Under the pieces are notes generated by a model. That model was given only the letters and a program-made list of their open reading frames with translations. It had not been told where the DNA came from and did no database searches. A stretch of DNA of 64,000 bases from Singulisphaera sp. GP187. GTDB taxonomy: Bacteria > Planctomycetota > Planctomycetia > Isosphaerales > Isosphaeraceae. The translations under genes and the position numbers were made by a program. Below, piece by piece: positions 34,386 to 42,526 of the stretch. Location: NCBI RefSeq assembly GCF_900129635.1, contig NZ_FSRB01000001.1, positions 2,333,501-2,397,500 of the forward strand, read 5' to 3'. The stretch's first letter is position 1, and each line of letters starts with the position of its first letter.

Positions 34386-36224
34386 TTATTGGCTTGATTT
34401 CTCGGAATTCTTTGCGAGGCCGGCCGTCAGGTCGGACGACTTGGTTCGTGCGTAGTCCAGCCAGCGCTTTTGCAGATCCTCGAACCCGTCGATCTGGTAG
34501 ATCCGTTTCAGCTCATCCTCGAACCCGCGCTGCTGTGCCCCTTGCACGAACTGAATGAACTGGGCGGGACTACCCTGGTCGACAAGGAATCGTGTCAGCG
34601 AAACGCTCTGGGCATAGTAGAGCCCCCAGTATTTTCCGTCGGGATAGTCCATCACCATGAGCTCGTTGAGCTTGAAGAGTTGTCCCGAAGTCAGGGGCTT
34701 GTCCAGATCGGCCGCGCGGAGCCGCTGTTCCGAATGCGGTTCCGCCAGGACAGCCATTCCTTCGTCGGCCCACCGCGGGATCTGCTGAGTGGGGAAGAGG
34801 TCGGCCAGCACGACGTGAGTGACTTCGTGGGGAAGGACCGCCACGACCAGGTTCGGATGGTCAGCGCGGACGTTGATCCGTCGCGTCACAATTCGGCCTG
34901 CGTTCATCCCCATCGTCGAGAACCCGGGAGACTCCTCGGTTTGACCCGTCATCCGGCTGAATGACTTGCTGTTCGGATAGACGTAAACGTCGCATCGAGG
35001 CGTCCATCCGGCTCGTCCCGACGGTCCCATCCATCGCTTGACCTGTTCTTCGCGAGCCGCCTCCACGACCTGGGCAACCTGCTCGGCGAGGGCGGGGTCG
35101 GCGTGGAGGATTCGGAAGTTCGTGGTCTCGCGAACTTGCCAATTCCCCACGACCGCGGGACTCGCGTTCCTCGCGGGTGCTGCCGAGGCGGGAGGCGAAG
35201 TCGTATTCGGGGTTGGCTTGGGCGCGGAGGCGGCCTGAGCGAGGGCAAGTGGCGTGGAGGACGGGGATCCTGGCCCGGAGCGAGGCGAATCGAAGGGCGA
35301 TTCCTCGGGCGCTGAGCCGCGGACGACAACCTTCCGGGAAGGGCGGGCCCGCCGCGTGGGGGAACGCTCCGAGGCCAGGTTCCGGAGGTACTCGACATAC
35401 CAGTTGTTGGGGCTCAGATCGCGGATCTGGCGGACCTCGGCGTCGATGCTCTTCCATTCCTCGGCCGAGGTCGGCTTGGCGTTGATCCGTCTGACCACTT
35501 CCGCACAACGGCAGTAAGCCAGGTGGTCGCGACGACTCTCAGGGAGCTTCTTCCCCTGGGCAAGCGCCATGTAGAGGCGGCCCGCCTCCGCGTACTGCTT
35601 GGCCGAGAACGCGGCATCGGCGGCGGCAACGCTGATTTCCGGTGCATTCGGTCGGGGTTCCGCAACCACGGGCGGAGCGGACGCCACGGGAGACGGCGCG
35701 GGGACTGCCGGCGGTGGGGTCGCCTCGATAGGCGGTGCAGAGACAGGAGCAAGGGGCTCCACGGCGGGAGCAGACGGCTCGGGAGCCGGGCTGGAAGGAG
35801 GCGCCGCCAGCATCTGGGCGGCGACGCCATCGCTTGGGGCGGGGCGTTGCTCCGGAGCGGGTGCCGCCGCTTTCGCAACGGCCGGGTCGGCCACGGGCCG
35901 AGCCTTCTCCTCCGTGGACTTCGGCCTGTGCTTCAGGATCTCGAAGTTGTCACGAAGCATCTCGGCGTCGGTCCGATCACCGGCCGCCTCCGCTTCATCC
36001 GCGGCGCGGCCGTAGGCTTGCCCGAGCAGCTCGAGCACCGCATTGCGTTGGCTCGGTTCACCGGTGAGCGCTCGCTCCAGCACAACGACAGCGCCTCGCG
36101 CATCGTTTCGGCCGAGCAAGGTCCGCGCCTGGTCGAGCGCCTCCCGTGAGTCGGCGGTCGCGTTTAACGAATACACAAATAAGAGTGTGGCGACCAGTAC
36201 GGCCGCGGACCGGGACCGGTGCAT
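34386..36224 (-). CDS. Secreted zinc metallopeptidase with TPR-like N-terminus
   Basis: A 612-residue protein. A signal peptide (VLVATLLFVYSLNATA) is followed by a TPR-like region (LDQARTLLGRNDARGAVVVL) to about residue 100, a long Pro/Ala-rich disordered linker (about 110-190), a second helical region and then a peptidase MA-like domain. The zinc site is LPHEVTHVVLADL near residue 480, with the third ligand region RWADEGMAVLAEP about 20 residues on. This is the gluzincin HExxH plus Glu arrangement. It probably acts in the periplasm. Substrate unknown. Confidence 0.8.
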   Translation of the reverse strand: MHRSRSAAVLVATLLFVYSLNATADSREALDQARTLLGRNDARGAVVVLERALTGEPSQRNAVLELLGQAYGRAADEAEAAGDRTDAEMLRDNFEILKHRPKSTEEKARPVADPAVAKAAAPAPEQRPAPSDGVAAQMLAAPPSSPAPEPSAPAVEPLAPVSAPPIEATPPPAVPAPSPVASAPPVVAEPRPNAPEISVAAADAAFSAKQYAEAGRLYMALAQGKKLPESRRDHLAYCRCAEVVRRINAKPTSAEEWKSIDAEVRQIRDLSPNNWYVEYLRNLASERSPTRRARPSRKVVVRGSAPEESPFDSPRSGPGSPSSTPLALAQAASAPKPTPNTTSPPASAAPARNASPAVVGNWQVRETTNFRILHADPALAEQVAQVVEAAREEQVKRWMGPSGRAGWTPRCDVYVYPNSKSFSRMTGQTEESPGFSTMGMNAGRIVTRRINVRADHPNLVVAVLPHEVTHVVLADLFPTQQIPRWADEGMAVLAEPHSEQRLRAADLDKPLTSGQLFKLNELMVMDYPDGKYWGLYYAQSVSLTRFLVDQGSPAQFIQFVQGAQQRGFEDELKRIYQIDGFEDLQKRWLDYARTKSSDLTAGLAKNSEKSSQ

Positions 36225-36671
36225 GACAATCCGTGTCCTGCTTCTAGGGTTGGTCCTGACGTGGGTCGTCCACGGTGGGTATCGAAACGACCAACCTCGT
36301 CCATGAATCCGGCTCGTCCCGGAGGCTCGATCGACCCCTTCGGATTCGGCGCGGTCCTCTTTTTCGGAGGACCCGGGCGAGGGGAGCGGGGCGAGTGTTT
36401 ACAACCACGTTGATTGACAAGTTGGCACCCGAAACCTCGTGCTTCGGGTGACCTCTCGAACGGCCGGGGCAGTATGGCCGGGCCCTGAAACCACGTCAAC
36501 CCGAATCGAAACATCGAGCATCGTGCCGCGGGATCCCGCCCTGACTCGCTCAAAGGCCCGCGCCATGATCTCTGTCCTCCGACTGCGCATTCGTTTAGGA
36601 TGGTGTTTTGGGGAGCGGCTCCGCAGGAAGTGCTCGCGGGCCTCAGAGGATGCCTGGCGGAGTCTGAAGCC
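36225..36671. other. Intergenic region upstream of rsmD
   Basis: About 447 bases separate the divergent peptidase gene and rsmD. A short perfect hairpin, GGTCCTC (36353-36359) with GAGGACC (36367-36373), lies in the middle around a T-rich loop. No coding frame is supported, and no promoter boxes stand out. Confidence 0.4.
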
Positions 36672-37298
36672 ATGAGGATCATTGCGGGCCAACGTCGCGG
36701 CCACAAGTTCGATGGTCCCAAGGGAAAAGCGACACGACCCACCAGCGATCTGGTCCGTGAGTCGTTATTCAACATCCTCGGCGATTCGATCGAAGGACTC
36801 TTGGTTATCGATCTGTTTGCCGGTACGGGCGCCGTCGGGCTGGAGGCGCTGAGCCGAGGCGCTTCCCACGCGATCTTCGTCGAGCGAAACCGGGAAAACG
36901 TGGCCTTGATCTACCGGAACGTGGCCACGCTCCGGTACGAGGACCGAGGACGGGTTCTGACCGCCGACGCTTATCGCTGGGTCCGTGGGTTCGAACCGAT
37001 TGACGACGAACCCACGGCCGTCTTCCTCGACCCTCCCTATCAAGAGTTCGAGAAACACGCCGACAAGGTGATCCAACTCCTTGAGGACCTCATCCGGAAG
37101 CTGCCGGCTCGTTCGATCCTCGTGGTCGAATCGCGAGGCGATCTGGATGAGGCGGTATTGCCCGACCTGGAGCGCTGGGACGTTCGCCAATACGGTGGCA
37201 CCCAGGTGGCTGTCCGATTTCTCGGCCAGGACGCAGACGCGAGCGCGAACACGGAAGCGGACCAGGCTCCTCCGCCTCTGGATGGACCCGTGGGATGA
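36672..37298 (+). CDS. rsmD: 16S rRNA (guanine966-N2)-methyltransferase RsmD
   Basis: SAM-dependent methyltransferase modifying 16S rRNA G966 (208 residues). The start MRIIAGQRRGHKF is characteristic. Then come RPTSDLVRESLFNILG, the SAM-binding motif DLFAGTGAVGLEALSRGA near residue 53 and the catalytic VFLDPPYQ near residue 118. The C-terminus has an extra acidic tail. The stop overlaps the ATG of cca by four bases (ATGA), so the two genes are coupled. ATG 36672 is fixed by the family start. Confidence 0.93.
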   Translation: MRIIAGQRRGHKFDGPKGKATRPTSDLVRESLFNILGDSIEGLLVIDLFAGTGAVGLEALSRGASHAIFVERNRENVALIYRNVATLRYEDRGRVLTADAYRWVRGFEPIDDEPTAVFLDPPYQEFEKHADKVIQLLEDLIRKLPARSILVVESRGDLDEAVLPDLERWDVRQYGGTQVAVRFLGQDADASANTEADQAPPPLDGPVG

Positions 37299-38644
37299 CA
37301 CAACACGAGAAACACCGCGAGTTCGCCACCGAGATCGTCGGCCGCCTCCGTCATGAGGGGTTCCAGGCCTACTGGGCCGGCGGCTGTGTTCGCGACGTGC
37401 TCCTGGGCCTGGAACCGGCCGACTATGACGTCGCGACCGACGCCACGCCCGAACAGGTCATGGCGATCTTCGGCCGCCGGACCATCCCCGTGGGAGTCTC
37501 GTTCGGCGTCGTCCGGGTGCGTGACTCGCGCGGGGGCGGTGAGGTCGAGGTGGCCACCTTTCGGAGCGATGGAGCCTACGTCGACGGCCGCCATCCGGAG
37601 TCGGTGGTCTTCAGCTCCCCCGAGCAGGACGCCGAGCGCCGCGACTTCACGATCAATGGGATGTTCTCCGATCCGTTCAGCGGTGAAGTGATCGACTACG
37701 TGGGCGGACGGGCCGACCTGGACGCCCGGATCCTCCGCGCGATCGGAGACCCGTGGGCGCGGTTTCGGGAGGACAAGCTTCGTCTGCTCCGGGCGATCCG
37801 CTTCGCTTCCCGGTTCCGCCTGACGATCGACCCCGCGACCGAGTCGGCATTGGTCACGATGGCCAGCCAAATTCATGTCGTCGCCGCGGAACGGATCGCC
37901 CAGGAATTCCGGCGAATGCTGGTCCACGACAGTCGAGCGAGGGCGATGAACCGGCTCCTCGAGACCGGGCTCGCGGCCCACATCCTTCCGCCCCTGCTCC
38001 CGATGAAAGGGGTCTTCCAAGGCAAGCCGGTCCAGCCGGAAGGGGATCTCTGGGACCATGTGCTCCTCGTGCTCGACTTGCTCCCCCCCGCGCCCAGCTT
38101 TCCGCTCGCGTTCGCGACCCTCTTGCACGACGTCGGCAAGCCGCGGACCATGGCCACGTACAAAGGTCGGATCAGCTTCCACAACCATGAGCTCGTGGGC
38201 CGCAAGATCGCGGATGACCTGTGCCGCAGGCTCAAGCTCTCCAACACGGAACGCGAACAGGTCTGCTGGCTCGTCGAGTTTCACCAGTACCTTGGCGATG
38301 CCACACGACTCCGCGAGGCCAAGCTCAAACGGATGCTCAGCATGCCCGGCATCGACGATCTCCTGGCCCTTCATCGCGCCGATGCGCTCGCCTCGATCGG
38401 CGAATCCCCGCAAGTCGACTACTGCCGCTACTACATCGAAGCGCAGCCGTCCGGGCCGATCAATCCCGCGCCCCTGGTCACCGGCCATGACCTGGTCCGC
38501 CATGGCCTGACTCCGGGAAGTCACTTCTCCACCATTCTCGAGCAAATCCGCGAAGCGCAACTGGACCGGGTCATCAACAGCAAGCGCGAGGCGCTCGACT
38601 GGCTCGATGAGCACCTCGAATCGCTCAGGGCCGAGAAACCATAG
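37295..38644 (+). CDS. cca: CCA tRNA nucleotidyltransferase / poly(A) polymerase family
   Basis: Nucleotidyltransferase that adds or repairs the 3' CCA of tRNAs (449 residues). The head domain has WAGGCVRDVLLGLEPADYDV (GG and DxD catalytic site) and RRDFTINGMFSDP. The neck has EDKLRLLRAIRFASRF, which selects the incoming base. An HD-type region is visible later: FATLLHDVGKPRT and FHNHELVGRKIADDL. Head motifs cannot by themselves tell CCA-adding from poly(A)-adding members, but the single copy here and the HD region favour CCA addition. Overlaps rsmD. Confidence 0.9.
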   Translation: MTQHEKHREFATEIVGRLRHEGFQAYWAGGCVRDVLLGLEPADYDVATDATPEQVMAIFGRRTIPVGVSFGVVRVRDSRGGGEVEVATFRSDGAYVDGRHPESVVFSSPEQDAERRDFTINGMFSDPFSGEVIDYVGGRADLDARILRAIGDPWARFREDKLRLLRAIRFASRFRLTIDPATESALVTMASQIHVVAAERIAQEFRRMLVHDSRARAMNRLLETGLAAHILPPLLPMKGVFQGKPVQPEGDLWDHVLLVLDLLPPAPSFPLAFATLLHDVGKPRTMATYKGRISFHNHELVGRKIADDLCRRLKLSNTEREQVCWLVEFHQYLGDATRLREAKLKRMLSMPGIDDLLALHRADALASIGESPQVDYCRYYIEAQPSGPINPAPLVTGHDLVRHGLTPGSHFSTILEQIREAQLDRVINSKREALDWLDEHLESLRAEKP

Positions 38645-38990
38645 CCTGCGATTCAGCCTGATTGGGGGAGGCCACGGGGTGGTCCAAGGTGCCGTACCCG
38701 GAATTTGTGCGTCACATGCCGGGAGCATTCTCGTACAGGTTCCTAGTACCGTTCTCCATTCCTCAAGAATCACCCGCGGACTCGAGCGTCCTGGAGCCGT
38801 CCCCCCATGGCTTCGTCCCATTTTTCATCAATGGGTTTGTCCATATCCGTGAGTGCAAGTCGAAAAAGTTTGCTCGCAATCCGACGGCTTCGTGGGTTAG
38901 AGTGAAATGTTCACAGGTTCGTGATCACGTCTCCGGCCCTCATTCTGAAACCGGACTGGCCGTATCCTCCGCGGAAAGGTGTGTTTGACA
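38645..38990. other. Intergenic region upstream of the DUF1559 gene
   Basis: About 346 bases with no supported gene. It must hold the promoter of the DUF1559 gene, but I find no well-spaced -35/-10 pair. A GGAAAGG at 38973-38979 is the likely ribosome-binding site. Confidence 0.4.
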
Positions 38991-40010
38991 ATGGACGAGC
39001 GAGCACTCAGGCGATCGCGTCGCGGCTTCACCTTGATCGAACTGCTCGTGGTTATCGCGATTATCGGTGTCCTCGTCGCACTCCTTTTGCCCGCGGTGCA
39101 GAGTGCGCGCGAGGCGGGCCGCCGCGCCCAGTGCGCCAACAACATGAAACAGTTCGGGATCGCGCTGCACAGTTATCATAGCGCCCTCAATACCCTTCCG
39201 CCGGCGAAGATCTTCGGCCTGGGCGGAACAGCCCCGAATGGTGGTGCTGCTGCTCCCGGTTCCGTCCTGAACACAACCGGCTTCGCGCTCATTCTCAATC
39301 AGCTTGAGGCGACCGCAATCAATGCGGGTTACAACTTCAGCATGCCTTCGAGCAATGCCACTTACGGAACCTTCAACACCAACGTGATTGGGCTCGCCGC
39401 AGGGGGCCAAAAGGCCAATAGCACGATGGTCGGCACGCTCATTTCCTCGTTTGCATGCCCGTCGGACCAAGCCCCGGACATCGTCAACGATGAGACCGGC
39501 TCAGTGGCTGGCGGAGCCCAGTTCTCTCGACTCAACGCCCGACGTGGTAACTATGTCCTTTGCGTTGGCAGATACGACGAAACCACGACCATCAGCGGAA
39601 GACCCAAAGATCGTGGCGTTTTCGGTAATGACTCTTCCGTCAAGTTCGACGATATCCGTGACGGATCGAGCAACACCTGCATGATCGGCGAGTCGGTGCA
39701 AATCCATGCCGGAGCGGGCGGGGGGCCTGGACCGTTCTGGGCTGCGGGAAGTTGGGGATCCACTCATGGAGTCGTCTATCCCACAACCAATTCCAACTAC
39801 AAGTTGACGCTTCCCAATGCCCCGGCGACCGGAACCAACCCTCAGAGACTCCCGAGCGTCTGGGTGATGTCGAGCAAGCACTCCAGCGGCTTGAATATGC
39901 TGTTCGCCGATGGCAGCGTCCACTTCCTCAAGGACTCGATCAACGCGGATATCTGGGCTGGCCTTCAGACGATCAACCGGGGCGAGGTGATCGGCGCCGA
40001 CTCGTACTGA
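38991..40010 (+). CDS. DUF1559 prepilin-like (pseudopilin) protein
   Basis: A 339-residue protein of the DUF1559/SBP_bac_10 family expanded in planctomycetes. It begins with a type IV prepilin signal: SRRGFTLIELLVVIAIIGVL, with cleavage expected after the Gly before FTLIE. The signature AREAGRRAQCANNMKQFGIA follows, then NTLPPAK. The C-terminus has the usual NMLFADGSVHFLKDSI. It is predicted to be exported and processed by a prepilin peptidase. Its function is unknown; pilus-like or cell-surface roles have been suggested for the family. ATG 38991 is chosen over a GTG four codons upstream that overlaps the ribosome-binding site. Confidence 0.93.
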   Translation: MDERALRRSRRGFTLIELLVVIAIIGVLVALLLPAVQSAREAGRRAQCANNMKQFGIALHSYHSALNTLPPAKIFGLGGTAPNGGAAAPGSVLNTTGFALILNQLEATAINAGYNFSMPSSNATYGTFNTNVIGLAAGGQKANSTMVGTLISSFACPSDQAPDIVNDETGSVAGGAQFSRLNARRGNYVLCVGRYDETTTISGRPKDRGVFGNDSSVKFDDIRDGSSNTCMIGESVQIHAGAGGGPGPFWAAGSWGSTHGVVYPTTNSNYKLTLPNAPATGTNPQRLPSVWVMSSKHSSGLNMLFADGSVHFLKDSINADIWAGLQTINRGEVIGADSY

Positions 40011-40042
40011 GCCGACGCAAGGCTCCGCCTTCGCCGAATCCT

Positions 40043-40124
40043 CCCGTAGGGTGGGCACGGCTCAACATCCTGATCTCCTTGCTCAAATGGAGGTTAAGAT
40101 GGTGGGCCGTGCCCACCCTACGGG
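40043..40124. repeat. Hairpin repeat with perfect 19-bp arms
   Basis: CCCGTAGGGTGGGCACGGC (40043-40061) is exactly complementary to 40106-40124, around a 44-base centre. The unit looks like a small non-coding interspersed repeat. I recall similar CGTAGGGTGGGCACGG repeats in other bacterial genomes, but cannot search. It lies between the convergent DUF1559 and argG genes and could also act in termination. Confidence 0.75.
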
Positions 40125-40163
40125 ATTATTTGGACCCGCGAATCGGCTCAATACTGACAAACA

Positions 40164-40200
40164 AACGGCCCCCGCGCTCCTGTGAGCGCCGGGGGCCGTT
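40164..40200 (-). terminator. argG terminator hairpin
   Basis: AACGGCCCCCG pairs with CGGGGGCCGTT, and GCGCTC/GAGCGC-type pairing extends the stem. The minus strand continues into TTTGTTTGTC. It lies 31 bases after the argG stop codon. Confidence 0.75.
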
Positions 40201-40231
40201 CTGTTCAATGGTTCAAGCAATCCGCCGTCGC

Positions 40232-41491
40232 TCACTTCTTCTCAGGGGCGGGCGGAATGATGCTGGGCAATTCGAGGTGGGTCCGGCCACCACTCTTGAG
40301 CAACTGGTGCTTGGCCTGGGTGGTCTGCGAGAGACCGTGGATCTTGATGAAACCCAGGGCCGCGGAGGCGTCGTACTGGTCGCCTTCCTCGTAGGTTGCC
40401 AGCTCGTGACGATAGAGGCTGTTCTCGCTCTTGCGGCCAACGATCATCGCGTGGCCCTTGAACAGCTTGATGCGCGCGACGCCCGAGACGTACTGCTGGT
40501 TCGAGACCACGAACGCCATCAGGTCCTGGTGCAGGGCGCTGAACCAGAGGCCGTTGTAGATCAGGTCGGAGTAGGCCTGGCTGACCAGCGTCTTGAAGCG
40601 GAGAGCTTCTTTCGAGAGCGTGAGGAACTCGATCTCGCGATGTGCTTCGTGCAGGACGAGCGCGGCGGGCGCTTCGTAAATCTCACGGGACTTGATGCCG
40701 ACCAGTCGGTTCTCGATGTGGTCGACCCGCCCGACCCCATGTCGCCCGGCGATCTTGTTCAATTCCTCGATCAGCTCGGTCCCGCCCAGCTCGCGGCCAT
40801 TGAGCGCCACGGGCCGACCCCGATCGAACGTGATCTCGACTTCCTCAGCCTCGTCCGGAGCGGTGCACGGGTCGACGGTCCACTGGAAGGTCTCGGGCGG
40901 GGGCTCGACCCAGGGATCCTCAAGGATTCCCGCTTCGATCGACCGACCCCAGAGGTTCTGGTCGGTGCTGAAGATCGATTTCTTGGTCGCCTCGACTTCG
41001 ATGCCGTGCTGCGCCGCGTACTCGAGTTCCTGGGTCCGGGTCCACTTCCACTCGCGCACCGGCGCGATGATCTTGAGGTCGGGGGCCAGGGTCTGGAAGG
41101 TGACGTCGAAACGAACCTGGTCGTTCCCTTTGCCCGTGCAACCGTGCGCCACGGCCACCGCGCCGTGGTCACGCGCGACGCGCACCATCAGTTGGGCGAT
41201 GAGAGGGCGGCCCAGGGCCGTCGCCAGCGGGTATTTCCCCTCGTAAAGCGCTCCGGCCATGAGCGACGGGAACGCGAAGAAGTCGACGAAGAGATTGCGA
41301 ACGTCTTCGGCGATCGCCTCGACCGCTCCGGTCCGCAGCGCCTTCTCGCGGATCGCCTGGATATCCTGCCCCTGCCCCAGGTCGCAGGTATACGCGATCA
41401 CATCCAGGTCGTACGTTTCGTTGATCCACTTGACGGCGACCGAGGTGTCGAGTCCGCCGCTATACGCCAGTACCACCTTGTCGCGTGCCAC
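40232..41491 (-). CDS. argG: Argininosuccinate synthase
   Basis: Joins citrulline and aspartate with ATP in arginine biosynthesis (419 residues, usual length). The ATP-binding P-loop is VLAYSGGLDTSVA at residue 7. Further signatures are AVAHGCTGKGNDQVRF near residue 117, REWKWTRTQELEYA, and FSTDQNLWGRSIEAG near residue 180. The tail has a short extension ending in PPAPEKK. It is a single-gene unit on the minus strand followed by a strong hairpin. Confidence 0.96.
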   Translation of the reverse strand: MARDKVVLAYSGGLDTSVAVKWINETYDLDVIAYTCDLGQGQDIQAIREKALRTGAVEAIAEDVRNLFVDFFAFPSLMAGALYEGKYPLATALGRPLIAQLMVRVARDHGAVAVAHGCTGKGNDQVRFDVTFQTLAPDLKIIAPVREWKWTRTQELEYAAQHGIEVEATKKSIFSTDQNLWGRSIEAGILEDPWVEPPPETFQWTVDPCTAPDEAEEVEITFDRGRPVALNGRELGGTELIEELNKIAGRHGVGRVDHIENRLVGIKSREIYEAPAALVLHEAHREIEFLTLSKEALRFKTLVSQAYSDLIYNGLWFSALHQDLMAFVVSNQQYVSGVARIKLFKGHAMIVGRKSENSLYRHELATYEEGDQYDASAALGFIKIHGLSQTTQAKHQLLKSGGRTHLELPSIIPPAPEKK

Positions 41492-41549
41492 AGATTAGAT
41501 CTCGCGCCCAGAGAAAAAAAACGATGTCAGGTTGATTATTCTCGTCCAA

Positions 41550-42335
41550 TCAGGCCGTTCGTTCAACCCCCGGCGGTCCGCTCTCGTCCCGACGGGCGTC
41601 GACCGTCTGAACTTCCGCGCTCGAAGGCCGCCGGTGCGCCTGGCCGATTCGGACCAGCCACACGCCAAGCGCCGTCGTCGAGCCGATCAACCAGCCTCCA
41701 AGCACGTCCGATGGATAGTGAACTCCCAGCCAGACCCGGCTCCATCCGATCGTGATGGCCGCGAACATACAGAGGACGATCGCGAACCGTCGGAGCCAAG
41801 GGCACGTGGTGGGAACCACCCGAGCCAGGAGAATGGCCATCGTCGTGTAGAAGGCCCCCGCAAAAACGCTGTGTCCGCTCGGGAAGCTGTAGGACGCCTC
41901 GGTCACGAGCCTGTCGAGAATCGGCGGGCGCTCACGCTTGAAATAAAGCTTGAGGCCCATCCCGAGGTACCACGCCCCGAGGATCGTCCCCAGCCAGACG
42001 TAGACCTCGGACCGTCGAATCCCCGCGATCGACCGACGGTGGAGACTGAAAACCCAGCAGAGGGCCATCAAGGTTGACGTGACGGCGAACGGCGGATCAC
42101 CGAATCGGGTCGCCAACCGCAGCAACCGGGTCAGCGTCGGCCAGGCACCGCGATGAGCGACGACCCAGTCATGGATAATCATGTCGAAATCGGTCGCCGC
42201 ACTGATTCGTCCAGGGTGGCCCAGGGTACCGACCACGCATGCCAAACCGGCAAGCACGAGCAGGATCACGCCCCACGTCAAACCGCGCGATCGGACGGAA
42301 TTGTTCCAGAAGTGGCCCACTCCACGATCGAGCAT
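41550..42335 (-). CDS. PAP2-family membrane phosphatase
   Basis: A 261-residue membrane protein with about six hydrophobic segments. The tripartite phosphatase signature is complete: KRERPPILDR, SFPSGHSVFAG and SRVWLGVHYPSDVLGG. Members dephosphorylate lipid phosphates such as phosphatidic acid, phosphatidylglycerol phosphate or undecaprenyl pyrophosphate, so it may back up UppP or complete PgsA's pathway. The substrate cannot be assigned from sequence. ATG 42335 precedes the first membrane helix. Confidence 0.88.
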   Translation of the reverse strand: MLDRGVGHFWNNSVRSRGLTWGVILLVLAGLACVVGTLGHPGRISAATDFDMIIHDWVVAHRGAWPTLTRLLRLATRFGDPPFAVTSTLMALCWVFSLHRRSIAGIRRSEVYVWLGTILGAWYLGMGLKLYFKRERPPILDRLVTEASYSFPSGHSVFAGAFYTTMAILLARVVPTTCPWLRRFAIVLCMFAAITIGWSRVWLGVHYPSDVLGGWLIGSTTALGVWLVRIGQAHRRPSSAEVQTVDARRDESGPPGVERTA

Positions 42336-42526
42336 ATCTCTTCACGTCCTGGACTCAGAAGGATCGGCGGATTCTACATGCGAGAGAGTGGATGGGCCAT
42401 CGTCTGAGTCTGGGAAAGTGAGCACGGCCAATCCCAAAGTCGGCCGCGCCTGGATTTTTCCCGCAAACTACGCGATCACCCGACCCATTCGTCGATCCCC
42501 CACCCATCCCCTCGGTGTGACGCCGG

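Noticed and set aside
37040..38821. 593-codon minus-strand frame
   Set aside because: Antisense to rsmD and cca, with no recognisable domain.
39752..41755. 667-codon plus-strand frame
   Set aside because: Runs across the DUF1559 end, the hairpin repeat and antisense to argG, so it cannot be a real gene.
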